Positions 16,432-25,290 of a stretch of 53,239 nucleotides of DNA are shown here, one piece after another. The notes under the pieces are model-generated. The model saw nothing but the letters and a program-made list of their open reading frames with translations. It ran no database searches and was not told the origin of the DNA. The stretch lies in contig NZ_BRVS01000022.1 in the NCBI RefSeq assembly GCF_026011795.1, positions 1 to 53,239 on the forward strand, written 5' to 3'. Every line of letters begins with the position of its first letter. The first letter of the stretch is position 1. A program made the position numbers and the translations under genes. Source of the stretch: Arthrobacter mangrovi (lineage in GTDB: Bacteria > Actinomycetota > Actinomycetes > Actinomycetales > Micrococcaceae).

Positions 16432-18237
16432 ATGAGAGCCCGTGCAGCACTGCTCGTCCTCGTGACCGCCGCCATGGCCGTCATCTGGGCCGGCATGCCG
16501 GGATTCTCCACCGCCGCCTACACCGCGAGCACCACGAACACCGGCTCCCGGGTGACCGCCGCCGCGGACTGGACGCCACCTGCCGTCGTGCTCACCGCCC
16601 CCGGCGCCTCGGTCAAGGACACCGTGACGCTCACGGCCGCCGCGACCGACGGCGAGACCGGCGTGAAGAACGCCGCCATCCAGTACCTGGCCGCCGACGG
16701 CTCCACCTGGGTGACGATCTGCACGGCCGCCGGGGCGCCCTACGCGTGCGCCTGGAACACCAGGACGCTCGCCGACGGCAGCTATGAGCTCAGGGCGACC
16801 GCGACCGACAACGCGGGCTACTCCGCCACGTCCCCTACCGTCCGCACCATCGTGGCGAACAACCTGCTGGTTGTCCTGGGCGACGTGGCCGACGCGGTCC
16901 GCGGCAGCACCGGCCTGTCCGCCGCCGTCTACAACGCCGGCCTGCTGGTGCCCGTGGTCCGGTTCGAGTACTCGCCCGCCGACACGAACAACTGGAAGAG
17001 CATCTGCACCAACCTGTCGGCCCCGTACTCCTGCTCCTGGAACACCGCCGCCCTGGCCAACGACTTCTATGATGTGCGGGCGGTGGCCGTCGCCGGGGGC
17101 ACCACCTACTACTCCGTTATCGCCGACGACGTGCTGGCGGACAACCAGGCCCCGGCCGTCACCATGACCGACCCCGGCACGCCGCTCAGCGGCACCCGCA
17201 CCTTCCAGGCCGCCGCCTCCGACGCCCACTCCGGCATCGCGAAGACCGTCATCCAGTCCGCGCCCGCCGGCTCAGGCACCTACAGGGACCTCTGCACCAT
17301 CAACACCGAGCCCTACTCCTGCCGCTTCGACACGAAATCCCTGACCGACGGCAACTACACCTTCCGGGCCGTCGCCACCGACCTGGCCGGCAACAGCACC
17401 GTATCCGCGCCCACTGCCAGCCGGGTGGTGGACAACACGGTCTCGGCGGTCTCGATGGACAACCCCGGGATCTACCTGACCGGCACCGTCACCCTGTCCG
17501 CTGCGGCCAGCTCCAACGCCGGCGTACGATCGGTCACCATCCAGCGCGCACCCGGCGGCACCACCACCTGGACCGATGTCTGCACCGACACCACCGCACC
17601 CTACAGCTGCAGCTGGAACAGCGCCACCGTGGCCAACGGGCTCTACGACTTCCGCGCGGTCCTGGTCGACGGCGCCGGGCAGACCACGATTTCCGCACCC
17701 ACTGCCGGGCACCAGGTGGACAACACCCCGCTGCGCGGTTACGACGTCCAGGCCGTCAACGCCGTGACCGTCGGCAAGCTCCAGCCCGGAGACTCACTGA
17801 CCTTCACCTACAACCAGCGCGTCAACCTGACCTCCCTCGCCGCGGGCTGGACCGGCAGCGCCCAGGCCATCACCGTCCGGCTGCGCGACGGCGCCCTGCT
17901 CGGACTCGGCACGACCGGCGACACCCTCGACGTCCAGTACGCCGGCGGAGCGGTCAACCTCGGATCCGTGAACCTAAAGCAGAACTTCGTCAAGGCCAGC
18001 AAGACCGTGACGTTCAACGCCACCATGACCGCGGGTACGACGACGGCGAACGGGCTCCAGGCGAGCACGGTCACCATCACCCTGGGTACGGTCGCCAGCA
18101 ACAGCAGCAGCCTGCGCACGGCATCAACGGCGGCGAGCATGGTCTGGACCCCGTCCAGCGCAGCCAGGGATCTCAACGGCGTAGCGGCCTCCACCGCGCC
18201 CGTCACCGAAGGAGGAACCCTTGACCGTGATTTCTAA
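16432..18237 (+). CDS. Secreted Ig-repeat surface protein
   Basis: 601-aa exported protein. The signal (RARAALLVLVTAAMAVIWAG) is followed by four Ig-like repeats of about 95 residues (roughly 45-140, 140-240, 240-335, 335-435). Each repeat carries a conserved Cys pair in a similar frame: ICTAAGAPYACAW, ICTNLSAPYSCSW, LCTINTEPYSCRF, VCTDTTAPYSCSW. This suggests one disulphide per domain. A C-terminal beta-rich domain (about 445-601) has no Cys. The AAYTAS stretch after the signal resembles the start of TasA/SipW substrates. ATG 16432 follows AGGAGA. A surface or biofilm adhesin made with the TasA fibre is the likely role. Confidence 0.75.
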   Translation: MRARAALLVLVTAAMAVIWAGMPGFSTAAYTASTTNTGSRVTAAADWTPPAVVLTAPGASVKDTVTLTAAATDGETGVKNAAIQYLAADGSTWVTICTAAGAPYACAWNTRTLADGSYELRATATDNAGYSATSPTVRTIVANNLLVVLGDVADAVRGSTGLSAAVYNAGLLVPVVRFEYSPADTNNWKSICTNLSAPYSCSWNTAALANDFYDVRAVAVAGGTTYYSVIADDVLADNQAPAVTMTDPGTPLSGTRTFQAAASDAHSGIAKTVIQSAPAGSGTYRDLCTINTEPYSCRFDTKSLTDGNYTFRAVATDLAGNSTVSAPTASRVVDNTVSAVSMDNPGIYLTGTVTLSAAASSNAGVRSVTIQRAPGGTTTWTDVCTDTTAPYSCSWNSATVANGLYDFRAVLVDGAGQTTISAPTAGHQVDNTPLRGYDVQAVNAVTVGKLQPGDSLTFTYNQRVNLTSLAAGWTGSAQAITVRLRDGALLGLGTTGDTLDVQYAGGAVNLGSVNLKQNFVKASKTVTFNATMTAGTTTANGLQASTVTITLGTVASNSSSLRTASTAASMVWTPSSAARDLNGVAASTAPVTEGGTLDRDF

Positions 18238-18619
18238 GCCCCGCAACACACTCCTGGGAGCCGCGGGCGTGGCGGCCCTGACCCTGTCGCTGATCCAGTT
18301 CGGCCAGGCTTTCGAGAGCTTCGGCCGCGCGGACCACATCGGCCTGGTGCTGGCCTTCTGCGGGGCCGCAGGGACCGCGGCTGCGGTGCGGCTCCTGATC
18401 ACCGGCTGCTTCGAGTCACGGCTGTTCACCGCGATCCTTGCGCTCTCCGCCCTGCTCGGGCAGATCCTGCGGGTGACCATGGGCTGGCCCGGCGACCCGG
18501 CCACCGGCTGGACCGTGTACGGAGTGCTGGCAGCCGTCCTTTCGTCCGCTGTTCTGGTTCTGGTCACGCTCGCCGGATACCGCTCCTTCATCAACCCGGA
18601 CGCCGGTACCATGTGTTAA
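18221..18619 (+). CDS. Small four-TM membrane protein
   Basis: 132-aa protein with four membrane segments (LLGAAGVAALTLSLIQFG; IGLVLAFCGAAGTAAAVRLL; LFTAILALSALLGQIL; VYGVLAAVLSSAVLVLVTLAG). Function unknown. A TTG start at 18221 is supported by an excellent AGGAGG site 6-11 bases upstream, and overlaps the end of the Ig-repeat gene by 17 bases. It ends just before the response regulator start. Its place between the surface protein and the two-component system suggests a sensor accessory or scaffold. Confidence 0.65.
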   Translation: MTVISKPRNTLLGAAGVAALTLSLIQFGQAFESFGRADHIGLVLAFCGAAGTAAAVRLLITGCFESRLFTAILALSALLGQILRVTMGWPGDPATGWTVYGVLAAVLSSAVLVLVTLAGYRSFINPDAGTMC

Positions 18620-19342
18620 ATGATTCACCATGTGCTGGTGGTTGAGGATGATGACGGTATAGCCCTGCCCCTCATCCGGACCCTTCAACGCGAAGGCTAT
18701 GACGTGGCACGGGAGTCCGAGGGACTGGCCGGTCTTAAGCGCGCACTGGCCGGCCCGGTCGACCTGGTCATCCTCGACCTCGGACTGCCGGACGTGGACG
18801 GCCTGGAAGTGTGCCGCCGGCTGCGCGAGGACGGCTACGGCGGCACCATCCTGATCCTCACGGCGCGCGCCGGTGAGCTGGACCGGGTCGTCGGACTCGA
18901 TGTCGGCGCCGACGACTACATGGCCAAGCCCTTCGGCCTCGCCGAGCTGCTGGCCCGGACCCGGGCACTGCTCCGCCGGACCCGCGTGACCGTGCCGGCC
19001 GCCGGAGCAGCCGATCCTGCCGCCTGGCCCGCCGCGGCGACGGCCGCCACCCCGCCATCTGTCCTGCACGTGGACATCCAGTCCCGCCGTGCACTCGTTG
19101 AAGGGCACGAAGTCCCGTTGACCGCCAAGGAATTCGACGTCCTGGCCCTGCTGAATTCCGAACCGGGCACCGTCTTCACCCGGGAGAGACTCATGGATAC
19201 CGTCTGGGACGAAAACTGGTTCGGATCCACCAAGACCCTCGACGTCACCATCGGCCGGCTCCGCCAGAAACTGGAAGAACACGGGGCCCCGGCCCGGGTA
19301 ACCACCGTCCGCGGTGTCGGCTTCCGGCTCGAAGCGACGTAA
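18620..19342 (+). CDS. OmpR-family response regulator
   Basis: 240-aa regulator. The receiver shows the acidic patch VVEDDDG, the phosphoacceptor in LVILDLGLPDVDG and Lys in YMAKPFG. A PhoB-type winged helix at about 150-240 includes LTAKEFDVLALLNSEPG and VTIGRLRQKLE. The linker is long and Ala/Pro-rich (VPAAGAADPAAWPAAATAA). ATG 18620 directly follows the previous stop, so it is co-translated with the small membrane protein. It pairs with the kinase encoded 4 bases downstream and probably controls the TasA / surface-protein locus. Confidence 0.9.
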   Translation: MIHHVLVVEDDDGIALPLIRTLQREGYDVARESEGLAGLKRALAGPVDLVILDLGLPDVDGLEVCRRLREDGYGGTILILTARAGELDRVVGLDVGADDYMAKPFGLAELLARTRALLRRTRVTVPAAGAADPAAWPAAATAATPPSVLHVDIQSRRALVEGHEVPLTAKEFDVLALLNSEPGTVFTRERLMDTVWDENWFGSTKTLDVTIGRLRQKLEEHGAPARVTTVRGVGFRLEAT

Positions 19343-19346
19343 GCCA

Positions 19347-20621
19347 ATGCGTGAACGCCTCGTAGCCGCCTTCGTCAGCCTGGCCGTCGCGCTGGTCGCC
19401 TTCTACGCCATCCCGCGCTCCTACGACATCGCCGCCGACATCCGCGCCGCCGAGAACCGCAAGATCGAACGCTCCATCGACCTGATGGCCCTGCTCCTAC
19501 CCGAACACGACGAATCGGGCACCATCACGGACGCGTACCTGGCCGGGCTGCTCAACCAGGAGGAACGGCTCGAATACACTGCCGCGGACGGCAGCCTCGT
19601 AGCCGCCGCCGGCGCGGCACTGCCCGAGCTGCCCTCGAACATCGTCATGAGCCGCACCCTGCCGGACGGATCGGCCATCACCCTCGCACGGTCCGGCGAC
19701 TTCGTGGAAGCCCGCGTCACCCGGGAACTGACCGACCTGGCCGTCCTCGGGCTGGGGCTCCTGGCGGTGGCCGTAGCGGCCGGCCTCGTCATGGCACGAT
19801 TCATGGCACGCCCCTTCCTGGAACTCGCCCGGCTGGCCAAAAGGCTGGGTTCGGGCGGCTTCGAAGACCGCATCCCAAGGTTCAGGGTCCCGGAGGCGGA
19901 CGGCATCGGCCGCGCCCTCCAGTCCAGCTCCCTCGCACTCAAGGACATGCTGCGCCGGGAACGCGAGTTCGCATCCAACGCCTCGCACCAGCTGCGCACC
20001 CCCCTCACCGCGCTGCGCCTGGAGATCGAAGACCTCACCCTGCGCAGGGACACCCCGCCCGGCATCGCGGAGGACCTAGGACGCGCCCTAAGGGAAGTGG
20101 ACCGGCTCAATCAAGCCGTCAGTGACCTGCTGGACCTGGCCCGCAACCAACGGATGGCCGCCGGAACCGGGACCGACCTCGCGGAAATCGCAGCCGGCGC
20201 CGTCACCCGCTGGCGGCCAGCCGCGGCCGGTCAGGGGCGCCTGCTCGAAGCCCGACTGCCCGATTCCCTTCCCGCCCCAGTACCCAAGGGCCCGGTGCAG
20301 CAGATCCTCGATGTCCTGATCGACAATGCCCTCAAACACGGCCAAGGCACCGTGACCGTCCGCGCCGCCGACGCCGGCACCCACCTCTCCCTCACCGTGG
20401 CCGACGCCGGCCCGCGGCCCGCCGGAGACATCTTCCACCGCCACGTGACCGACGGAACCGGAGAAGGCATCGGTCTGGCCCTGGCCGGCGAACTCGCCGA
20501 ATCCATCGGATGCCACCTTGGCCTGGCCACCGCCCGGAAGACCAGCTTCATCCTAAAGCTTCCGATCCCGGTCCCCGCCCGGACAGCATCCAGCGCAGGA
20601 CAAGAACTAACGATCTCCTAG
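19347..20621 (+). CDS. Sensor histidine kinase
   Basis: 424-aa membrane kinase. It has an N-terminal membrane segment (LVAAFVSLAVALVAFYAI), a short extracytoplasmic part, a second segment (LAVLGLGLLAVAVAAGLVMA), a HAMP-like region, and an H-box NASHQLRTPLTALRLE. The ATPase domain shows VLIDNALKHG (N-box), DAGPR and GEGIGLALAGELAES (G-box). All essential motifs are present. ATG 19347 is 4 bases after the response regulator stop. Cognate regulator: the adjacent OmpR-type protein. Confidence 0.9.
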   Translation: MRERLVAAFVSLAVALVAFYAIPRSYDIAADIRAAENRKIERSIDLMALLLPEHDESGTITDAYLAGLLNQEERLEYTAADGSLVAAAGAALPELPSNIVMSRTLPDGSAITLARSGDFVEARVTRELTDLAVLGLGLLAVAVAAGLVMARFMARPFLELARLAKRLGSGGFEDRIPRFRVPEADGIGRALQSSSLALKDMLRREREFASNASHQLRTPLTALRLEIEDLTLRRDTPPGIAEDLGRALREVDRLNQAVSDLLDLARNQRMAAGTGTDLAEIAAGAVTRWRPAAAGQGRLLEARLPDSLPAPVPKGPVQQILDVLIDNALKHGQGTVTVRAADAGTHLSLTVADAGPRPAGDIFHRHVTDGTGEGIGLALAGELAESIGCHLGLATARKTSFILKLPIPVPARTASSAGQELTIS

Positions 20622-20722
20622 ACACCCACCTTCCTGCAGCTGTCGCGGCGGGCCACGGTTCCCGGTGAACGGAAACGCGCGCTGAAAGCGAAACCTGAAG
20701 CCCCTCGATCAGAACGCCGACG

Positions 20723-20959
20723 GTGGACCCCCGCGACCGCTGGGCAGACGACTGTGCCGCCAGCGAGGAGTGGGAGCTGAGCGGCTCTGACCTCGATGAG
20801 GTCCTGGAGTGGATCCCGTTGCAATCCTGCGGACGCCCGCACAGCCTGTGGGCAGTGGCCCGATCACCGGGCAACGTCTGCCTTGTACGTCTTCCTGGCA
20901 TCGACCTTGATGCACAGCCCGGTAGGTGGCCGAGCTGGGCCAGCCGGGTATACCGGTGA
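20723..20959 (+). CDS. Possible small protein or fragment (78 aa)
   Basis: Weakly supported reading frame. The middle (EWELSGSDLDEVLEWIPLQS, then RPHSLWAVARSPGNVCLVRL) has the look of a real compact protein, with regular alternation and a plausible start and stop. The GTG 20723 has no clear ribosome site, so the true start is unsure or the gene has lost its 5' end. The surrounding 20.62-21.05 kb holds nothing else I can recognise. Confidence 0.35.
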   Translation: MDPRDRWADDCAASEEWELSGSDLDEVLEWIPLQSCGRPHSLWAVARSPGNVCLVRLPGIDLDAQPGRWPSWASRVYR

Positions 20960-21053
20960 GGATCGACCGAGGTGAGTGTCTGCGCTCTTCGTTGTCCTTA
21001 TCGGCGGAACGGAAGCCATAGCGATTCACGTAGTCGTGGATTAGCGTGATGCT

Positions 21054-22256
21054 GTGAAGAAACCTTTAGCCTCAGCCGCATTCGTCGGACTGATGTTGAT
21101 GTTGGTCGGGTGCGGTACGTCCGTGTCCGGAACGGAAGGAACAGACCCGGCTGCGGCTCCATCCACGCCGTCCCCGACGGTTTGTCCCGCCGGCGCCGGG
21201 GCTGCGCTGGCGCCGGAATCGGGGACGTTGTTCGGGGTGAACCTGGACTGGGCCAACCAGTCCCTGGCCGGCTATGCGGCGGACTTGGGCCAGAAACCCG
21301 CGGTCGCGGTGTCCTTCACGGACTTCCCTTACGATGGGGCGGACCGGGCGAATCTGCAGGCCGCGGTCGAGCAGGTCCGCGGCGACGGGCAGTCGCTGCT
21401 GCTGACGCTGGAGCCGCGGGACGGGCTGACGTCAGTGACGGACGGCGCTGTCGAGGACCTGGCTGCGGACCTGAAGGACTTTAACGACGCCGGTGTGCCG
21501 GTGATCGTGCGTTTTGCCCACGAGATGAACGGTTCCTGGTACGCCTGGTCCCAGCAGCCCAAGGCCTACATCAAGGCCTTCCGCAAGGTCGCGGACGCGG
21601 TCCACGAGGAAGCGCCGGGCTCATCGATGATGTGGGCACCCAACTATGGGGGCGGTTACCCCTTCAGCGGCGGCAAGCACGCCGCCAGGACCGGAACCGC
21701 CGACTTCCGGTTGCTGGACACCGACGGCGACGGCGTCCTGACCATGGCGGACGACCCCTACGCGCCGTACTATCCGGGGGACGCGGCCGTGGACTGGGTC
21801 GGCATGTCGCTCTACCACTGGGGCTCGGCCCACCCCTGGGGCGAGAACGAGGTACCGGAACCGGGCAAGTTCGCCGACCAGCTCACCGGCACCTATGACG
21901 GGCTCGGCGGTGACGACACACCCGTGCCTGACTTCTACGCCGAGTACGCGGAGGAGCGCGGCAAACCGCTGGCGATCCCGGAGACCGCGGCCCTGTATGT
22001 CGAGGACGGCGGCGGCGCTTCCGAAGCCGAGATCAAGCAAGCCTGGTGGGAACAGCTCTTCGCCGCCGAAACCGCCCGGGACTTCCCGCAGCTGCGGATG
22101 CTCAACTGGTTCGAATGGCACAAGCACGAAACCGAGATCGGCGGGGACGTGGATTGGCGGGCCGCCGGCGACCCCGGCATCCGCACCGCCTTCCGCGACG
22201 CCCTGCCGGCCTGGCTGCGCTTTGGGGCCGCGGGTGGCACCTGCCCGCAGGGCTGA
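21054..22256 (+). CDS. GH26-like glycoside hydrolase lipoprotein
   Basis: 400-aa secreted lipoprotein. The signal ends in a lipobox (LVGC, Cys about residue 20). The catalytic part (about 55-390) fits a GH26 (beta-mannanase-like) barrel: IVRFAHEMNGSWYAW carries the acid/base Glu and AIPETAAL the nucleophile Glu. An insert at about 220-240 has an EF-hand-like calcium loop, DTDGDGVLTMADD, as in dockerins. GTG 21054 is the likely start; the lipobox is well placed from it. It stands alone, plus strand, about 430 bases after the kinase. The substrate (mannan or another beta-glycan) is an inference from family. Confidence 0.75.
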   Translation: MKKPLASAAFVGLMLMLVGCGTSVSGTEGTDPAAAPSTPSPTVCPAGAGAALAPESGTLFGVNLDWANQSLAGYAADLGQKPAVAVSFTDFPYDGADRANLQAAVEQVRGDGQSLLLTLEPRDGLTSVTDGAVEDLAADLKDFNDAGVPVIVRFAHEMNGSWYAWSQQPKAYIKAFRKVADAVHEEAPGSSMMWAPNYGGGYPFSGGKHAARTGTADFRLLDTDGDGVLTMADDPYAPYYPGDAAVDWVGMSLYHWGSAHPWGENEVPEPGKFADQLTGTYDGLGGDDTPVPDFYAEYAEERGKPLAIPETAALYVEDGGGASEAEIKQAWWEQLFAAETARDFPQLRMLNWFEWHKHETEIGGDVDWRAAGDPGIRTAFRDALPAWLRFGAAGGTCPQG

Positions 22257-22724
22257 GCACTCCTTCGTGCGAGGCCCCGACCGCCCGGCCGACCTCCGCA
22301 GGCGGGTGTAAGGCTATCGGGGGATGGAGGCCAGGGTGGGAACCTCCCGCCGCCGGCAGTAGCAGCCGTCCGGCTAAGGCGTGCCATTCGGCGAACGGCG
22401 GTGCCCCGGAGCCTGGTGGGCACCGGTCCGGGGCACAGCCGCCGTCCCCCATGCCGGGGGAGTGTACGGGCGGATGGCGTTGGGGAACCATCCGCCCCAT
22501 CCTGGTGCGCCCAGTGTTTGGGATGAGCGATCCGGGAGACACCATCATTCTCGCAACCGCTGGGGGCCTGAGCCAGAGTCAATTGCGGGGGTCGGTGCAA
22601 TCCCCAAACGAGAGGATTGCAGGACCGGCCCGAACCATGCCGGCCGTGGCAGCGCCCGTCCTGTCCGAGGCACTGCCACGGCCGTGCGTACCGGGCGGGA
22701 TGACCGGCACCGCTCAGGCGTGAC
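22257..22724. other. Gene-free stretch with convergent terminators
   Basis: Between two convergent genes. It holds a 12-bp perfect stem (22641-22652 with 22673-22684, containing GCCGTGGCAG / CTGCCACGGC) that probably terminates the minus-strand VOC gene, and a shorter stem TGCAATCC / GGATTGCA near 22597-22622. No coding region seen. Confidence 0.5.
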
Positions 22725-23165
22725 CTATCGGGCCGCGTCGGCGTTCTGCTGCCCGGTGATGTTGACCATCCAGTTCACGCCGAAACGGTCGGTGAGCTGG
22801 CCGAAGTAATCGCCCCACGGGGCCTGTTCCAGCGGCACGGTGATGGCCGCGCCGTCGCTGAGGCCTTCCCAGTAGCCGCGCAGTGTGTCGTCATCGGCAG
22901 GGTTCTCCCCGTTGGAGCTGAGCGAGACCGTGCCGTTGGCGGGTGAGGGCATGCCGACCGGTGCGTCGGCAGCCATCAGATGGAAGCCGCGGTCCGTGAA
23001 GAGCGAGGAGTGCATGATGTTCGATGCGGTCGCCGGGTTCTCATCACCCATTCCTTCGGTATAGGTCATCTTGTTCAGCTCGCCGCCGAACACGGAGTGG
23101 TAGAACGCGACGGCCTCCGCCGCGTTGCCGGTGAACTGCAAGTAAGGGTTGAGTCCGAGTGCCAT
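22725..23165 (-). CDS. VOC-superfamily PhnB-like protein
   Basis: 146-aa protein of the PhnB / 3-demethylubiquinone methyltransferase-like branch of the VOC superfamily. Markers are NPYLQFTGNAAEAVAFYHSVFGGEL at the N terminus, HSSLFTDRGFHLMAADAP in the middle and APWGDYFGQLTDRFGVNWMVNI at the end. Function within the branch is not settled. The start is ATG 23165 with GGAAGGCAGG just upstream; longer reading has no family support. Terminated by the stem at 22641-22684. It appears intact, unlike the second VOC gene at 24.8 kb. Confidence 0.85.
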   Translation of the reverse strand: MALGLNPYLQFTGNAAEAVAFYHSVFGGELNKMTYTEGMGDENPATASNIMHSSLFTDRGFHLMAADAPVGMPSPANGTVSLSSNGENPADDDTLRGYWEGLSDGAAITVPLEQAPWGDYFGQLTDRFGVNWMVNITGQQNADAAR

Positions 23166-23644
23166 AGCCTGCCTTCCGGTGTGAGTGTCGGCCCGTACGG
23201 TGCCGGATCCAGTGTTGCGCATCCCGGCCCCCTCTCGGAAGGGCCGGCCATCACCGCAGGTTGGTCGGCAGGCGGCTGCGCGTCGCGTCATCAGGCAACG
23301 GCAGGTGACACCTTCCCGTACGGGGAAGAGATGAGCGGGCTCGGGTTCGATGAACGGCCACCATTGGCAACGGCACTTCTACGGACCCGGTTCACGCCCG
23401 GGGACGCTACCGGTCATGATCGGCTGTTGTCCGGTGCCGGTGCCGGTGGCCGGTGCCGGCGCCGGTCCAGGGATCGGAGGGCCGGTCCCTTCCAAGGATT
23501 CAGCGGCTCTGCCTGCAGGCAGTTGTCTGTGCCGCGAGTCGTCGCGCAATGCGGCGGTGTAAGGGGACTCAGGATTTTCCTAGGGCGAGCCGGTTAGCTT
23601 GGCATGCCGTGAAGCAGCGGGCGAAGTTGACGGGAAGAGTAGTT
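23166..23644. other. Gene-free stretch
   Basis: No convincing gene. A short low-complexity run of GGTGCCG/GGCGCCG units lies around 23431-23466. Confidence 0.4.
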
Positions 23645-24058
23645 GTGACCGGTGATACAGCAGCGGTCTGGAGCCGGGCGCTCCACCAACAACATGGCCG
23701 GCCTCGTACCGATGGCGACCGGGCCCTGCATGACCTGCTGGTCCTGGACAACCTGGCGCAAAGCAGCGGCCTGGTCCAGGCAGTTCGGACACTGAAAGCG
23801 TGGGAACTGGCAAGTGCGGTGGCGGGGTACCGCTGGTTTGGCCTGAACCGGCTGGCCGATGGCATCGAGTCCGTTGCCGCCGAAGCGGCAACCATAAAGT
23901 TCTACACCCCGGAGTCGCACCATCAGCAGACCCTGCTGGAAGAGCGGGCGGTGTCCCTCTTCTTCGGCATCGAAGGCAGTGATCTGCTGGAGGATGCTGT
24001 CGAAGCCTGTGTCGCCGAGCGTCCCGAAGCGTTTGCCGGAACCGGTCGCGCCACTTAA
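23645..24058 (+). CDS. Hypothetical protein, possibly DUF4375-like
   Basis: 137-aa protein of uncertain family. The helical middle, SSGLVQAVRTLKAWELASAV then YRWFGLNRLADGIESVAAEA, recalls DUF4375/DMP19-type proteins, where a GG(F/L)xxA helix is followed by an FG...LA helix, but this is a weak resemblance. The GTG 23645 is supported by GGGAAGAG 6 bases upstream; a longer frame continues upstream without support. It lies just before the second series of border motifs. Confidence 0.55.
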   Translation: MTGDTAAVWSRALHQQHGRPRTDGDRALHDLLVLDNLAQSSGLVQAVRTLKAWELASAVAGYRWFGLNRLADGIESVAAEAATIKFYTPESHHQQTLLEERAVSLFFGIEGSDLLEDAVEACVAERPEAFAGTGRAT

Positions 24059-24152
24059 CGCGTGCGTACGACGGTCATCCCGGCCCGTTATCCGGCCAGC
24101 CTCTGATCCTGGCAGGAGTAGGAGACCCGGGCCCGATTGCCCCTGACTGTCA

Positions 24153-24171
24153 TATGCGCCGTTGCTCAGCG
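24153..24171 (+). repeat. Degenerate cassette-border motif, copy 6
   Basis: TATGCGCCGTT matches the consensus, then diverges to GCTCAGCGG. Same orientation as the others. The flank before it (GACTGTCA) also fits. Confidence 0.4.
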
Positions 24172-24495
24172 GTCCAGCACCGCTGGTATCTGAACGAGAA
24201 TGTAGCCGCAGGATAACCGGACCCGGCATCGCCAGCGGGGGCGGAAGACGAAACCGGGCCCGGAGCGTGACCATTCATCCATCTGGGAGTGTCAGCAACC
24301 ACCTTCGGCCATACCAAGAGGATCGCGGAACACTATTGTAAAAACGTCGGCCCCCACATCGGGGAAAAGTCAATCTCCTTACTGTGGTGGTCTCCTTGCA
24401 CGCGTCGCATCAGACCGGACCAGAGCCCGGATGCATCACTCTGCAAGTCAGCCCCTGGAATCCGCGCCTCACAATGGGCCGAGTTCGAGCCGACG
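24172..24495. other. Unit without a recognised gene
   Basis: The 324 bases between the degenerate motif at 24153 and the next at 24496 contain no gene or RNA that I can recognise. It may be an empty or decayed cassette. Confidence 0.35.
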
Positions 24496-24515
24496 TATGC
24501 GCCGCCGTTATCGGC
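24496..24515 (+). repeat. Cassette-border motif, copy 7 (3-base insertion)
   Basis: TATGCGCCGCCGTTATCGGC, the consensus with CCG duplicated. It opens the first 6C-like RNA unit. Confidence 0.6.
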
Positions 24516-24597
24516 ATTTGCGCCTGTTGCGTGACAAGGCGATGAGTTGAAGGGGTGACGGATTTATCGTTCCTTGCATACGCATGTACTACCGTCT

Positions 24598-24723
24598 GAG
24601 CGCAGCGGCCATTCTTTCCCCCCAAGAGACCTGGCCGCAAAGCGGGCGTTCTTCCCGTGATACCCCCATCGCATTGCCCGCCGCGCCAGGCCCCCGCTCC
24701 GAGACTGGCAGGGGCCTTCCTCT
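24598..24723 (+). ncRNA. 6C-like small RNA, copy 1
   Basis: The sequence fits the 6C RNA plan known from Actinobacteria: two hairpins with C-rich loops, then a terminator. Hairpin 1 has the stem GCGGCCA / TGGCCGC with CCCCCC in the loop (about 24605-24637). Hairpin 2 has GCGGGC / GCCCGC with CCCCC in the loop (about 24642-24682). The terminator stem is GGCCCC / GGGGCC (24689-24716). A TACTAC box at 24587-24592 is a plausible -10, so transcription would begin near 24598. 6C RNA (B11 in mycobacteria) affects growth, envelope and replication genes through its C-rich loops. A similar copy is at 25917. The terminator here has a mismatch, so this copy may be the weaker one. Confidence 0.75.
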
Positions 24724-24775
24724 TGGTCCTCACATCGGCGCAGAGCAAGTGCTGCTAGAACCTGGGGAGCTAACG

Positions 24776-24793
24776 TATGCGCCCGTTATCGGC
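24776..24793 (+). repeat. Cassette-border motif, copy 8 (1-base insertion)
   Basis: TATGCGCCCGTTATCGGC, the consensus with one extra C. It closes the first 6C-like unit and opens the VOC-remnant unit. Confidence 0.6.
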
Positions 24794-24807
24794 CATCCCG
24801 CCGCAAC

Positions 24808-25240
24808 TCAATCGGGGCGCACCCCGGTAAGGCAGAACGGGTGCCCGACGGGGTCCAGCAGCACGCGCCACTGCTCGGGGGCCGGCTGGTGCTCAGCCAG
24901 GGTGGCTCCCAACGCGACCGCAGCTTCGGTTGCGACATCCAGTTCCTCCACGGCGACGTCGAGATGAAGCTGCTGGTGTTGAGGTCCATCTGGCCAGGAC
25001 GGCGGAACATAGTGGTCAACGCGGCATCAGGGTGAGCATGGGGCCTGCTCCTGCGAGGGCAATGACTCCGCGGTCTGGGGTGGCGAAGGCCTCCTCGAGC
25101 CCCAGAAGACCGGAATAGAAGGGGGCCTGATGCGGTATGGCCGGAAGCAGCCAGGAAAGGCGGCACCGCGTCCCGCCTAAATCTTGCCCCATGGGACTAA
25201 GGCCGGCGCGTTGGGTGACGTGATGGAGACCCGCGCTCAT
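24808..25240 (-). pseudogene. Broken VOC/glyoxalase-like gene
   Basis: Remains of a VOC-domain protein. The N-terminal part, MSAGLHHVT and later FYSGLLGLEEAFATPDRGV and IALAGAGPMLTLMP, is in one frame and ends at a TGA near 25018. The continuation VDHYVPPSWPDGPQHQQLHL then DVAVEELDVATEAAVALGAT and LLDPVGHPFCLTGV is in another, so one shift near 25025 breaks the gene. The stretch between HHVT and FYSGL also looks scrambled. The C-terminal HPFCLTG motif is typical. It is probably non-functional. It lies in the unit between the motifs at 24776 and 25823. Confidence 0.65.
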
Positions 25241-25290
25241 GACGTTGCGGGCGGGCGAGGAGTCCAATTTGCCGTGAACTCTCCCCGCCT

